DNA from: Ceratopteris richardii
Lineage: Eukaryota > Streptophyta > Polypodiopsida > Polypodiales > Pteridaceae
Direction: 5' to 3'
Assembly: GCA_020310875.1 (NCBI GenBank)
Contig: CM035435.1
Span: 65,553,836-65,617,835 of the forward strand
DNA: 64,000 nucleotides
A program made the translations under genes and the position numbers. The notes beneath the pieces were generated by a model. It saw only the letters and a list, made by a program, of their open reading frames with translations. It searched no databases and was not told the DNA's origin. Every line of letters begins with the position of its first letter. The stretch's first letter is position 1. Shown in pieces: positions 34,511-53,290 of this stretch.

Positions 34511-34990
34511 GTCTGAAACCGGCCAAAACTATTCAAAAAACTATAAAAAGATCTAGAGAGCTCATTTTTGAGGTTAGCAAGTTAGAGGAAGAGCTTCTTG
34601 AAGAGTAGAATCGAGTTATTAAGAATCAAAGCTTCCATTGTTTCTATCTTTGTTATCTTGCCTTGTGTGTGTGTGCGTGCATGTATGTGCTTGTCACTCA
34701 CATTTGTTCACCACAATTGCTCACGATCTTCATATCCTCCTCATGTCTATACGGATTGACAAATAAAGAAGGCGGTGCTCATGCTTGCGCTACACATATG
34801 CAAGAGACACTTCCACATAAACTCTATGTGAAGTTTCCCATTTGAAGGTGAACTCAATTGAGCTTCCAACTCCACAATAGAGTTTGATGAATCCCTCACG
34901 AAGAGGAAGTCGAAGATAAGTAGTATGTGGTCTAGATGTTTTATAAAACCATCGCATGATTAGAATGTTTTAGAATGCTTCTTTTTTCTT
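34511..34990 (+). repeat. Gypsy-C LTR fragment
   Basis: It begins TGAAACCGGCCAAAACTA, matching 8968-9035, with TATA-like CTATAAAAAG near 34541. It sits directly behind a truncated reverse transcriptase, so most of pol was lost between them. The right edge is not defined; no coding region was found up to 35.0 kb. Confidence 0.55.
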
Positions 34991-35403
34991 CTGTATGAGA
35001 GCATAGGTGAAATGGAATTTATTTTCTTTGAGTCTTGTCTTTCGACGCATTAAAAAAAAAAACTTGAAAATTGAAATAACAACACACAGTATTTTTCTTA
35101 TCTCAGATTTAAGGGTTCACATCGAATCTGCAGATCTTAAACCCTGTAGGCTTTACCTTCAACTGTTACTACTATACGAAACATTCTCAACAGATTTTCT
35201 TGTGTTTGAGGCTTGAGCTCCTTCTTCTGCCGATTGGAACGCTTTGAGATGCTTTGACTCTGTGTGATTGGGCTGTGGGCATAAGAGTCTCTCTCTCTGA
35301 GTCTCACTCTGTCTATCATACCAGACTAGTCTATAGAGTATTGTGACGTATATAACTCTATGGCAGCAAGAAATATGCCGATAGGCTGCTCACGGCGCAT
35401 GTC

Positions 35404-35561
35404 CACGTGGAGTTGACTGACGTGAGAGAGTCTCTCTCAGTCTCTGCGATTGTAATTTATAGCTATGGAGAGGTCGGAGGTCCGACTCCCGAGGCTGGGA
35501 GCCTGGGAGCTTTGGGCCAAAAGTAGGCCGACACTCGCACAGACTACACGTGGAGTTGACT
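35404..35561 (+). promoter_or_regulatory. Duplicated G-box/W-box module upstream of the transporter
   Basis: CACGTGGAGTTGACTGA occurs twice, from 35404 and from 35547, 143 bp apart. Each copy joins a G-box (CACGTG, bZIP/bHLH target) to a W-box core (TTGACT, WRKY target). They lie about 380 and 235 bp before the predicted ATG at 35782. The repeat is seen directly; that it controls the gene is inferred. The region 34990-35403 shows no gene. Confidence 0.5.
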
Positions 35562-35781
35562 GAATTTCAATGGAAATATCGTCGCGCTGGCCAGTCGTGG
35601 TTTTGATCCGGTCGTCTACTTGCTTATCATATAGAAATATGAAAGATTCTGCAGCTTCAACCGAAAGGGAGCAGAACCCTTTCAGCTTTCAGATCAGGAA
35701 TCAGGAGCTGTCGTCCGTCAAGAAGAAGAAGAGGGGTTCCACTGCGCAACAAGGAGATTAGTGGGGGACAAAGCGACTTTT

Positions 35782-41686
<5,905 letters not shown>

Positions 41687-42440
41687 AACTGGAGCACAAC
41701 AATTATAGTGACAAAAATATTGAAACTAGGCCAATACACTACAGTGCAATATACAGTCCTTTTCAGATTACCTCCCCTCATTTTGCGTGGTGATTCTTCC
41801 CCTTTCTAGGAAGGGCTTGTACGAAACAGTACCTTTAAAGCTCCTGCATAAACTTATTATTGCTGTGTAGACAAATGATGTGAGGGAAGATCGATAGTAC
41901 ATAGTGACAGAAAGCTGCATTCAGCTGTGGAGTGGATTTAGAACTGCAACCTTTCCAAAGGTCTTTATGCAGCCTGTTGAGAAAAGAATCGCTTATTACT
42001 GCCTCTCTCAAAACAAACTCCGATTTTACCTTATACGTCTTAGCAACAAATCCATGTAATCAACTTGTAAGCCAACAAAATTGTCTATTTACTCAATTAT
42101 TATAGTTGTAGACTGTTTTCATCTGTTATATTGTCTTCCCCTCTTCTTAGATCATGTATTAAAGAAACGTGCTATAATTAAGAAAGATACTTGATCCTCT
42201 CTCATACATGGCAAAGGACTGCCAGATAATGCCAAAAGGTGTTGAGAGCTCACAGGCAACTATTGTTCTCAACCTAGTTTCTTTTGCATTGAAATTTTCA
42301 ACATCCATTCCCATATAGGACAGTTCTTTGTGTGTTCCATTTGTCTTGTCATCATGTCATCACGTTGTATATCACGGCCACTTGACAAACCTTTAGTTTT
42401 TGAAAATGTATCCTTATGACGCATCCATAAGATTCACATT
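41687..42440 (+). other. 3' flank of the transporter gene
   Basis: No coding region was recognised. It is AT-rich and presumably holds the 3' UTR; ATTAAA at 42158-42163 is a possible poly(A) signal, with weaker A-rich sites earlier. The real cleavage site cannot be told from sequence alone. Confidence 0.4.
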
Positions 42441-42735
42441 GATTTTTTCAACTGGATTACATACATGCTTGAACTTTTTCATTCTGCAAGCCAACTGCAT
42501 AAGGAGCCCTTGGCTGAAACCCATACATAAGCATAAATGGACTATGCCCAGTGGAAGAGTGCTTGGCACTATTATATGCAAACTCTACTATAGGTAAGTA
42601 CTCTTCCCAATTAGTTTGCCTTTCATTCACATATGCTCGAAGCATATCCTCTAGGATTTGGTTAACCCTTTCTGTTTGCCCATCCGACTGTGGATGTGCG
42701 CACGGAGATCCAAGAATGAATTGCCGCCCAGCCGC
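42441..42735 (-). pseudogene. Gypsy integrase fragment
   Basis: The reverse complement encodes HPQSDGQTERVNQILEDML followed by WEEYLPIVEFAYNSAKHSST, the hallmark C-terminal half of a gypsy integrase core including its catalytic Glu (QTER). The flanks have no LTR or other domain. It is unlike the integrase at 16087, so it is a different gypsy family. About 95 codons remain. Confidence 0.88.
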
Positions 42736-42908
42736 GTGATGAGTTCAATGATTACCCTCTCTCTCTCTACACCCAAAATGGGTCAATGATCAAGGTTCCT
42801 CTAATGAGTGCCACTTGGCACTCATGTGAGCATCATACTCTATATGAATAAGAGGAGGGTCATACCTCTAAATACTATTCATATAGGATACTCCATGTGA
42901 CATGTTTC
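42736..42908 (-). other. Short non-coding stretch with inverted repeats
   Basis: GAGTGCCACTTGGCACTC (42811-42828) is a near-perfect palindrome, and TATGAATA...TATTCATA (from 42842, to ~42887) forms a longer stem. No gene. Possibly the end of an unidentified element abutting the broken Copia-B copy. Confidence 0.35.
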
Positions 42909-45900
42909 CCCCTTGGGATAAAACAATCCAAGTATTTGAGTACCACTCAAGTGTGAAAGATGCACTTAACCACCTTCCAATGCTTGACACTTGGGCAATA
43001 CATAAACCTTCTCATCTATGAGACAACAAACTAAATATTTTGGCTGAGTAATGCATAAGTCAATCAAGCATCCAATAGCCTACTGATAGAGAACAACATC
43101 AAATGCATCTCAAGCATCATGAAGACTCAACCGTAAACCTATTTCCATAGGAGTGGCAATAGGTTTGTAGTCTTCAAGGCCAGAATGATGCAATAATGTG
43201 TCAATATATTTTTTGGATACAAAGCTATTCAACCATGAACTTGCATAAACTCAATGCCCAAATAATGATCCAAATGCCTCAAATCGAACATCTCAAATGT
43301 GGTATGGAAATCAGTCTTAAAATGAGCAATATGCTTCTCATGAGGACCAATGAGAAGCATGTCATCAACATAGACAACAATGATTAGAAGCACATCATTT
43401 GCACACTTAACATATAAGGAGCTCTCAATTGTACTATTCTCAAAACCATGTGCAATTAGGTAGGCATGTATCTTTCATACCAAGCACGTGGTGCTTGCTT
43501 TAAACCATATAATGCCTTTTTCAACATGCACACTTTTTTTTCATGCCCTTTTCTGCACAAAACCACGAGGATGAAAAACATACACTTCTTCATGCAAGTC
43601 ACCATTCAAAAATGCAGTTTTAATGTCCAAATGTTGTATGTTTCAACCATGATGAGCTAAAAGTGCACAGATGCTATGAACAATAGTCATTCGGCATGTA
43701 GGAGCAAAGGTCTCATCGAAATCAATGCATGTTTCTTGAGAATAACCCTTTGCAACAAGCCTAGCCTTATACATGTCAACTATTCCATCAGGCTTACGCT
43801 TCAGCTTGTATACCCACTTAGTGTCAATGGCCTTCTTGCCAGGAGGCAAGTCACATAAAGACCACGTACCATTTTTCATAATAACATCATATTTTGATTG
43901 CATAACAACCATCCAATTTTTTGAATTTTGTGTTTTATCAAAAGAAACAAGTTCATTCTCATCATAAAGACTAGAGGCAACCATAGGATAGCAATTTGAT
44001 GCAAAAGAAGTGCTATGAGATCTTGGACAAGGATGATATGATAGAGGTGCATCTAATTTTCTATCTCGCAAAGTCCACACCAACCATTTAGGCATAGTTT
44101 TTGCCTTCTCTATATCAGTTCTCTCATCAATAAGTGCATCACATAAATTTGCATCAGAAATGGAATGATTTGCATCATCATGTGAAATGTGTAAAGGCTG
44201 AGAAATTGCCTCATTAGGACCAGTGCTAGATTTTCCACGTGTCATATACATCTTTGGAGCTAACTGATGTATCCTTAGTACATGAAAGGAATGATTGAAT
44301 AGCATCTTCTACAAAAAACAACATCATAGCTAACCAAAATGCATTTATTCTATGGATTATATAAACTATAGCCTTTGCTTTTAGAATTGTACCCAACAAG
44401 AATACATCTCACTACTTTATCATCCAATTTCCTGTGTTGTTGTTCAGGTGCTAATGCATATGCCTGACAACCAAAGACATGCAGGTGAGCAAAAGATGTC
44501 TTGCAACCATTCCAAGCCTCACATGGAGTGATAGATTGCAGTGCTTTAGTGGGGCACCTATTAAGTACATATGCTATACACATAACATCCGCAAGCTAGA
44601 AACTATGTGGTAAAGCCTGACTCTTGACCACACCCCTCACCATCTCCATGAGTGACCTATTCTTCCTTTCAAAAACTCCATTCTATTGAGGTTTATATGG
44701 CATTTTACACCAATTTTTTATCCCACCTTCAACCAAAAATGCATTAAAATCAGAAGACACATATTCCCCCCCTCGATCAGAATGGAGGGTGCCCATTTTA
44801 GATGCTGACAGATTTTCAACCAAAACCGTAAACTGTTTGAAGAACATAAACAATTCAGGCTTTTCTTTCAATGGATATACCCTTGCATTCTTGGAAAAAT
44901 CATCAATGGAAGTCACGAAGTAAAGATAGTTCCCAAAACAAGGTGTTTGCATAGGACCACAAACATCACTTTGAACAAGATGCAATTTCTAAGTAGCTCA
45001 TACTAAATCATCTTTTAGGAAGGAGGAACACTGCATTTTGCCCAAAATATAGCCTTCACATACATGTTTACCAGGTATCTCAAGTTTGGGCAAAGAGGAC
45101 TCCATTTCAGATTTCTATAGGCATAACGAACTATCAAAATTCAGATGACCAAAACGTGGATGCCAAAGCTTTGCATATGACATAGCATGAGAATCTTGAA
45201 ATCATTCACAAATTTTGTATAATCTATGAGCTTATACAACCCACGACATAAAGTTCCAAAAGCAATAATGATGTCTCCATTTGACAGATCATGAACTATA
45301 CATCTATCATCAACAAATTTCACAACCAAGTTGATCTTGCCTAATGTTGAAACTGATAACAAATTTTTCTTGATCTATGGCACAAATAAAGCATCTGACA
45401 ATGTAAAAGATCTACCATCATAAGTAATCAAAATGATCTTACCAACTCAAGGTAAGAGGATTTGTTGCCGCATGTGATAGTATTACTTGTAGGGGCAGGA
45501 TCAAGTGAAGTGAAGAAACTCTACTGTGAGGTAATATGTTTGGTTGTCCCACTATCAAAGTACCAAACATCTGAGCCTACTGCATACATACATTGTTCAT
45601 GAGAAGATGGGTCATAACTACAAATGATTTTAAATGCCCATTCTTCATTTTGCACAAGATTATCAGACCTTGTTTTGGTCCTAGTAAACTTTAGCGCAAA
45701 CCCTTTACCCTTAGGTATTAGCATAACACCTTTAAGGTTTTCTTGAATGTAAAGCCTTAATAAAGTGTTTATTTCCCATTAAGGTGCTAAAGAAAAAGAG
45801 GCCTCTACAACAACCATTCCAGCCTCTTTCTTATTTGCCTCTTTTGCAACTAGTTTTGGACAACTCTTTATGACATGAGCATTTCCTTTATGGTATTTGC

Positions 45901-47092
45901 AAAACAATTGCTTCTTTTCTATTTTTTCTCGTCTCTGTCATCCTTCTTTGATTGTGCATAATTAGTAGATTTTTTCTTACTAGTAGAAGAGCTCCATTTA
46001 CCTTTGCCCTTCTAACTAGCCAAGAAAGCTTGATCTACAACATGCATAATGGACTTGTTTTGCCTAGAATGATCTTCCCACAATAGAACATAGACTAACT
46101 CCTCAAATGTTAAGGAATGTGGATTGCCTTTCATCATCAATTGAAGAGTAGAAGAAAAAGTCTGATATGAATCTGGAAGGCCATTCAGAATAGTCTGCAC
46201 AAGTGAACTATGAGGCAAGACTTCATTAGCAGAAATCAATTGCTCCTTCAAATCTTTGATCTTTGTAAAAAAATTGTCCATGAAATCTCCTTCATTCCTG
46301 TACTCACTTGCCAACTGTTTTCGGAGGTAAGCAACACGAGCCTCATTCCTTTCCTGGTATAAAGTGGTAAGTGTATCCCAAGCATCCTTTGGTGTTTTGC
46401 AAGAGAAAATATGAGGAATAATGGCATGTTTGATAGACAAGGCTATCAATGCATATGCTTGAGCATCTGCCATCCCAACAAAGTTTCTCTACAATAGGTA
46501 CACTAGGAATCATAGCACAAGTAGGAACATGAAAAAGTCACCATCTTCAATGCCATTTGCATCGGCTTCCGTATCTATATTTGCAGGTATAATAGGGTGT
46601 TTCTCAACATCTTGCACAATTTTCCATAGTCCATTTGCAACCAATACATGACACACCATATAAGCCCATAATGGGTAATTGGTCCTATCCAACTTATCCT
46701 CAGTAGACAACATACGGAATACATCACTACTTTCAACCATGGCCACTGACTAAAATATCTTGATGCAAAAAAATGATTGTATCTCAAAAATTTGAACAGA
46801 ACTACCTTGTCGAGTTTTGCTAAACATGTAGCAGAGTTTGAGGTGCTTATATTGGCAAACCAAAACCTATACGTATCTTTGGCACAAAAAGATGAAATTG
46901 CCTGCATAGGTTGCGATAGTGCATTCGTAGGCCTAAATGAGCTCAAATCATGATTTCAACAACGCAAAGTGAAGCCATTTTGAATCCTAATCATCTTGAG
47001 TATGCAAAACAATTTTCATGTGACTATGAGACTGTGACTAAAGGGGTCTCAACAATGCCCTAGATGAAGTTGCGACCTGCTCTGATACCAGT
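42909..47092 (-). pseudogene. Copia-B copy on the minus strand, 3'-truncated
   Basis: Read from right to left: Gag starting MAMVESSDVFRML at ~46746, the UBN2 segment (46012-46473), zinc knuckle at ~45905 with its second Cys changed to His, protease (WYFDSGTTKHI, 45735-45767), pre-integrase, integrase (44683-44985 and 44350-44583), and reverse transcriptase (43643-44305, KWVYKLKRKPDG). It ends inside RNase H at LFYPKGG (42909), so the 3' end and 3' LTR are missing. Stops and small gaps separate the segments. The initiator-tRNA primer site lies at 47079-47090 (complement of TGGTATCAGAGC). Confidence 0.9.
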
Positions 47093-47312
47093 TATTGGAG
47101 TTTGAGGTCTTTGGAAGCATGCAAACAACACAAGGAAGAAGAAGAAGCTTTGGGAACAACACACAATACTAAATGTATTACCAAGGGAATGTACAAAGAT
47201 AAGTGACCCATTAGGGTTATATGCATATATAAAAGCGGAGGAAAAAAACCTCATAAAGAGGGAAAAAAGTGCCCCGGTGGTCCTCCTGTGTCACTACCTA
47301 AATATATCAATA
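47093..47312 (-). repeat. Copia-B 5' LTR of the minus-strand copy
   Basis: 220 bp; the reverse complement begins with TATTGATATATTTAGG and ends in CTCCAATA, one change from the family's terminal CA-TG at each end. The primer site follows immediately in the element's direction. Confidence 0.9.
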
Positions 47313-48079
47313 AATTTGACACTCTATATAGTGTGGTACAAAGGTGGGACAAGAATACAACCCTATTCAGAACCCAGTTATACTTATCTTACCATCCATC
47401 ATGTGTGAGACCCACAAAGCAGATACCACAAACCAATAGTAGGATAGTTGGCTCAATATTTCCTAGTACAAGTGAGAAGGATCAGCTTTCAAGTTCACCA
47501 GCCTTTGAAGCAGCATTAATTAGAAAGAATCGTGGAATCATCCCGATCGACCCCTCATTTAAAGCCACAAAAATCCACCATGTGAGGTTGTCTTACTACT
47601 TCTTTTCATATTTCCAAACATCCAAAACCCTTGGTTTCCCAACCAAATCACAAAGCCTTAGCAACAACAAGAGAAATTGCACCTTCATTACCGTATGAAA
47701 AGCCCAAAACTACACATAATGATCCTTTAATCGAAGCCCTACTAGCATTATCCACATCTCTGACTATACCACAAGATCCCATCATTTGTACAATTCTTTC
47801 TCTCTCTCTCTCTCAGAGTTGTGGTTCAAGTTTCTGACATCTGTATTGTGGCAAAAACTATGAACTGATTTATTAGAGGATAGAAGAATCAAAGATTCAA
47901 CACATTCCTTCACTTTGAAAGATCCGAGTTTCATGGACGTGCAAACAATCTGAACACATATAGTTAGATATGATATGTAAATATGGTCTCTAACACAAAC
48001 TATTCATAGAATTTGGGATTCATATATGTATCCGATCTCTAAGTCCAATGTTTTAGAGAAAAAATTTTAAGATGAATAT
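47313..48079 (+). other. Unrecognised flank of the Copia-B copy
   Basis: The plus strand is open from 47288 to 47698 (about 130 codons; FDTLYSVVQRWDKNTT, then AALIRKNRGIIPIDPSFKAT), and a second frame continues to 47837 (EALLALSTSLTIPQDPIICT). No family was recognised. It may be a decayed coding sequence into which Copia-B inserted, since openness without a repeat is unusual here. A (CT)n run lies at 47801-47814. From 47840 to 48079 nothing was seen. Confidence 0.3.
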
Positions 48080-48640
48080 GCACTTATTGCTTGACAATGC
48101 TTAATACTTGGGCAATGCATAAACTTGCTCATCTCAGAGATGGCAGACTGAATATGAGAAGGAGTTATACATAAGTAAATCAAGCATCCAACAACTTGTT
48201 GAGAGAGAATAACATCAAATGACACAAAGCTATTCCCCCATGAACTTGCATAAATGGAATGCCCAAATAATGGTGCAAATACTCCAAATGTGACATTTCA
48301 AAAGAGGCATGCAAATCAATCTTAAATTCAGCAATATGTTTCTTGTTAGGACTAGTGATTAGCATATCATCAACATATACAAGAATGATATAAGGTGCTA
48401 TACGGCGTTCTTCACACTTGACATATAAGATGCTTTTAATTCCACTTTCTCAAATATCTGTTCTAGCAATTAGGCATGTATCTTTTCGTTCCAAGTATGT
48501 GGAGCTTGCTTCAATCCGTACAATGCCTTTTCAACTTGCAAACTTTGTTTTCATGCCCTTTGTGCACAAAACAATGGAGCTAAAATAGATACACTTCTTC
48601 ACACAAAAATGATTCAGAAATGTACTTTTAATGTCAAACT
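48080..48640 (-). pseudogene. Copia-B reverse transcriptase fragment, minus strand
   Basis: The reverse complement matches the polymerase and start of the RNase H linker (VDDML and NEKHIAEF region, compare 26360-26480). It contains several stops, a lost segment near 48400 and no flanking LTR. It ends at 48640, exactly where a plus-strand copy of an overlapping region begins. Confidence 0.85.
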
Positions 48641-48644
48641 AATA

Positions 48645-49590
48645 TACATTATGATAATTGTTGTATATGTTGATGACATGTTTCTTATTGGTCCTAATGA
48701 GAAGCATAATGCTGAATTTAAGATTGGTTTGCATGGATCTTTTGAGATGTAAGATTTGGTGCATTTGCATCATTATTTGGTCATTGAGTTTATGAAAAAT
48801 GATGGGGGAATAGCTTTGTATCAAACAAAATATATTGACACACTATTGTAACATTTTGGCCTTGAATATTGCAGACATATTGCCACTCCTATGGAAACAT
48901 GTTCGTGATTGAGTTTTCATGATGCTAGAGATGCACTTGATGTTGTTCTCTATCAGTAGGTTGTTGGATGCTTGATGTACTTATGCATAAATTGGTCTTC
49001 TCTCAAATAAGCAGGTTTATGCATTGCCTAGATGTCAAGCATTGGTAGGTATTTAAGTGCATCTTTCACTAATTAAATGGTACTTGACTACTTTGATTGT
49101 TTTATCCAAAGGAGGGAGATTTGCATGCTATTTCTTACTCAAAAAGGGCTGGTTGCTATGACACTTGTTGCCCACCTGTGTTGTTTGCTTCATGCTTGGT
49201 AGCTCATGCATATCTTCATTGAGAAAGAAGAAGCCTAATGTGGCTACTTCTAGTTGTGAGGTTAAGCATAGGGAAACTTTCATAGCCATAATTGAGTGTG
49301 TGTGGCTCGACATCTTTTGGCTAATTTGGGGATTGGTGAATCTTTTGCTACCACCATCTTCACTGAAAGTTAGAGCACATTGGGAGTTGTGAGGGACCCT
49401 ATGTTCCATGCTCATACAAAGCACATTGAGGTGCACTATCATCATGTCAAGAAGAGGTTCTCTTCTAGAGCGGTCAGTTTGGCATATGTGCCCACATAGA
49501 ATAATGTTCTGGACCTTTTCACAAAGGCTCTACCTAGGGAGAAGTTTGAAGCTTTTTGCAAAGCTTTGGGCTTACTTCTTTTTGTGGATT
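48645..49590 (+). pseudogene. Copia-B reverse transcriptase-RNase H fragment, plus strand
   Basis: Starts within the polymerase (IIVVYVDDMFLIGPNEKH, 48654 onward) and runs through the linker (HYLVIEF, ALYQTKYID) to RNase H (CEVKHRETF, ...KALPREKF-type end). Many stops, including UAA inside the polymerase region at 48750 and 48849. It is followed by its own 3' LTR. Confidence 0.87.
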
Positions 49591-49670
49591 GATCTCTTTC
49601 CAAATAGCTTGGCACCTCCTTATACATGAGTGCAAGCTCCTTGTTCACTGCATCACTCTTAGGGGGGATT

Positions 49671-49889
49671 TGTTGATATATTTTGGTAGTGATGTGTGTG
49701 AACATACTTAGGACTACAAGGCACTTTTTTTCCCTCAAGAGGTTTTTTCCCAGGCTTATATATACGCCTATAACCTGTGTCATTTATCTCTGTACATTCA
49801 CTTGGTAATACATTCACTATTGTGTTGTGTTGCAAGTTTCTTCTTCTTCCTTGTGCTATTCATGTGCTTCCACATACATCAAACTCTAA
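49671..49889 (+). repeat. Copia-B 3' LTR of the plus fragment
   Basis: Starts TGTTGATATATTTTGG directly after AGGGGGGATT, and continues with the family's CTTCTTCTTCC and GTGCTTCC blocks to about CAAACTCTAA. More diverged than the other family LTRs (e.g. missing several bases near 49728). Confidence 0.88.
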
Positions 49890-50079
49890 GAAGCGTCACC
49901 CTATGAGAATGATTTGTGAGCAAGAATGAAACTTGAAGAAGTTTTATCAAATATCCTTGTGCGGAGTCATCAAGGCAAGATATAGTGATTCTTCCTCACC
50001 TAAAATAAAATTCATGCTCTACGCATATCTCTCTTACAAGCCACTAGAAGGGGAGCTTTGGGATTGCAAGTGTCATCAA

Positions 50080-50888
50080 GGGAAAAAATGATCCAATTAT
50101 CAAATGGGAAATTATATAGCCCTTGGATGCAAGAATTGAATGGCTAAGATTCAAGTAGGTTGGACAATAGAGAGAGAGTGTGATTGACAACTCATTGATC
50201 TCTGGGATATCCCACGCATGTTGGTGCACACTTCTATCCATTTTCTAGCCATTATATACTCCTTAATCTAAAGGAAGCCCGTATTTTGGGTAGATCTCAA
50301 AATGGGAGCATGCGTGAGTCATTAGATGCATGTCCCATCCGATGGTAGACTCCAAAAGGTGCAAGAAGAATTTGGATCCAAAGGTGGCATTAAATATGAG
50401 ATGTATGATCCATGTGTGATCCAATAGCTAGGAATTTAAGCACCAAAACTCACAGGAGTTTGATTTGAGTCATTCGATGACAAGATGGATCCTATGGCCT
50501 ATAATTATTTGCACTTTTTGAAGGATCTCTAAATCTCAGCCATACATATCAAGTGAATATCAAGATCCCATATGCAAGGGTTCCTTCACTTTTGCCATTC
50601 AACCTCACCCTTTGGATCTTTGAGCCAATCCAAGGGCTCTAGTTCATTTGCAAGCCAACCAAAACAAGGTCTCTAGTTCATTTTCAAGATTTTCAAAACC
50701 ATTCAACTAACTCAAACCACTACTTCTAGGTGGTTTTTTCCTCTTTGACTACACAAAAACAAGGGAAGCCTATGCCAAGCCTATGTGATTAAGGGACTAG
50801 ACTCTCTCCACCACCCTCTTCTCATCGTTCCATCACTTATCACTCTTTAATCTAAAAGGCCCATGCAGGGTTCATTTTTTCCCCTAAT
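50080..50888 (-). repeat. Second, diverged copy of the terminal-inverted-repeat element
   Basis: The right end, 50700-50888, is the reverse complement of the left end of the element at 57555: the TTAATCTAAAAGGCCCATGC block, then a T-rich run and CCCCTAATG at the edge, and the CCACCACCCTCTTCTCAT block. The left limit is uncertain; scattered short matches such as CATTCGATG suggest it reaches back to about 50.1 kb. No transposase was seen. Confidence 0.6.
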
Positions 50889-52797
50889 GACATTGAGTTT
50901 CTTTTTCTTAGGTTTTTTTGGCAATAGAAGAAGCCATCTTTTATGTGAGATCAGAACCTTTTCCACCTACTGTAGCTATCTTCTTCATCCTTCCCATAAA
51001 TTACCTAGAATATTCAATAAGAGGAATAATGAATGCATGCTAGACTGTTTGCTCCTACTTACTTCAAACATCGCATTTCTAAGCGCATATTGAAATCAAC
51101 ACATCCCTTACAGTGTGAGGAAAGAGAAATAAAATTTTTCACTAGCTATGATGCCTTTAGTGGGTTCACCTTTAGCACTTCTCTTATCTCTTCCTTGCAT
51201 ATACAAAAATTATAGGCATCTAAGAAGCTTACGACCTTTGTTTCGGTATCACTTTGCAAAGTGTGACTAGAAATGTGTATTAAATGTGGCTCATCTCATG
51301 AATTTATCTATATGTGTTTCTGTAACCCAATGCTACATAATGGGTAAATTTTCTTAGGACGATTGGTATATCCTCTACTATTGCTTTCAACTTAATTTGT
51401 GAGAAAATCAATTACCTTGCATTTTCTCCTAAAATGCTATGCTTGTTTGTGTGTTTCTGACGTACTCTTGCATTAGAAAATACATGTGGACATCAATAAC
51501 CGTTCTAGACCCACATAGCAATGAGCACATACCTTACAGTGCAAGAGTAGGGAAATGAATTTGTTCACCATATTATGATGCATTCTTAGGGGGTTCAAAT
51601 TTTCCACAAGAGTAGGGAAATGAATTTGTTCACCATATTATGATGCATTCTTAGGGGGTTCAAATTTTCTACTAGCTATTAGTCTATTCTCTATTATTGC
51701 TTTCAACGTATTTAGAATAAGCTATAATTTGTCGGTCACCATGTGGCATCTTTTTATTAGATAATGGAGATTATAGGCAACACGAATCTCATGCTCGTCA
51801 ATTGAACTGATACTTTGCACATGGCACATTCTCATTGGATGGTCTTTGACAACTGGCTAAAATCCATTCCTTATCATTTCTCAAGAAATGGAATTTCTCA
51901 CGTGCACCAATTTCTATTATCAATCTCATTTTCATGATGGCTCACGGATTTTATGTACAAGTAAGAAGGGACACATGCACCAACATCTTCCACCGTATAT
52001 AGAGAAACTCCAAGAGAGCTCTACCATCTCAGAGTGAGTGGCTAAGGTAACATTCATAAACCATTGATGTTCTCATTCCTTCTGTACTAAGAGACCCTCA
52101 AGGGAGAAACCATCAAAGATACTATTCATGCATGTGTACATTGCTAGTAAAAATGCGTAGAGGTGTATACGCATTCAGAATTTATATAAGTACACATGCA
52201 TTTAGCCCTCTATATATTGCAATCATGTACTCATTACCACCATCTCAGAAAGAGGTACTAGAGAGCTACTCAGAGAGAACGCACATGCTCAGAATGTATA
52301 TATATGTGTATGCAGTCATTTTGCCCTCTATATATATGCAAGCATATAAACTTATACACTCATTCACAATCATCAACTGAACAAAGGTAGGATTCTAGAA
52401 ATGCATTACCGAAACAAAAACAGAAGCATCTCGTTATGGAAGAAAGACACACTTGAAGCAGAGGAGCTTGACATTCATGTTTAGGACCAAAGCCTTAATT
52501 TTCTTTGTGTGTGTGCACGTGTGTGTTTTTAATATATTCTTGTCATTTCTGCACCCATATATTGGAATGGACGACTTGTGAAGAGAAACAAAGGAACAAG
52601 GAAAATTGGAGGGGGAAGAAATTTTCGCTTTATCTCTCTACATTGAATATCTCAAAAAATCCAACATTTACATTCTACACACACAATATGGTGGTATAGG
52701 AAAAACAATAGTGCCCTTCTTCAAACCCATGTCCATTGTTCTTGGGGCTTTGTTATAAACCAAGGATCTGACAAAGTAATTCTTATAAGAAAAACCT
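50889..52797. other. AT-rich stretch without recognised genes
   Basis: Contains a direct 65-bp tandem duplication at 51543-51672 and a looser ~430-bp-spaced similarity between 51100-51200 and 51530-51600 (CTTACAGTG...GGGTTC). Near-repeats at 52150-52245 and 52285-52370 share a GCCCTCTATATAT block. Open frames are short and unsupported. Confidence 0.6.
51543..51672 (+). repeat. 65-bp direct tandem duplication
   Basis: AAGAGTAGGGAAATGAATTT begins at 51543 and again at 51608. The two units are nearly identical for their whole length, a young duplication. Confidence 0.95.
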
Positions 52798-53202
52798 TTG
52801 CATTATATATTTTTAGATATTAGCCTAGTATCCAAGCAACTCATTTTGCATAAATTTTTAAATTGTGCAACATTTTTGTTGGCACTTGGTGTAGAGTATG
52901 TAAAAAATATAGAACCATATGGAAAGTTGATGTTGATGCGTTGTGGTGTTCCCTTGAGGAAGCAACACATGTTAGCATTACCACAACCATGCCAAGAATT
53001 AGATGGAGTAAAGGTAGATGATCATGTCGCAGAAGCCTCATCTTCAAGAATAAAGAGATGTAAGTCAAAAAAAGTAGAGAAGGCAATGAAAAATCCTCAA
53101 TTTACGGTTTTTGTAAATTTTGTAAAAGCCCTTGAAGTACTGTATTCTCAACCCAATGCATTTTCATTTAAGGATTTTAAAGACTTAATCAATTTTGGTT
53201 GA
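52798..53202 (+). other. Unrecognised 134-codon open frame
   Basis: The frame (internal Met at LMLMRCG; basic RIKRCKSKKVEKAMK near residue 85-100) matches nothing I know. The first codon is TTG, not ATG. It is flanked by AT-rich non-coding DNA. It may be chance; I keep it only as a candidate. Confidence 0.2.
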
Positions 53203-53290
53203 CATAGATATATTTTTATGATACACTACGAACTAACAGGCTTATTAGCCTGGGGAATCACTAACTCCTTTTCGAAAACCAAAAATTACC

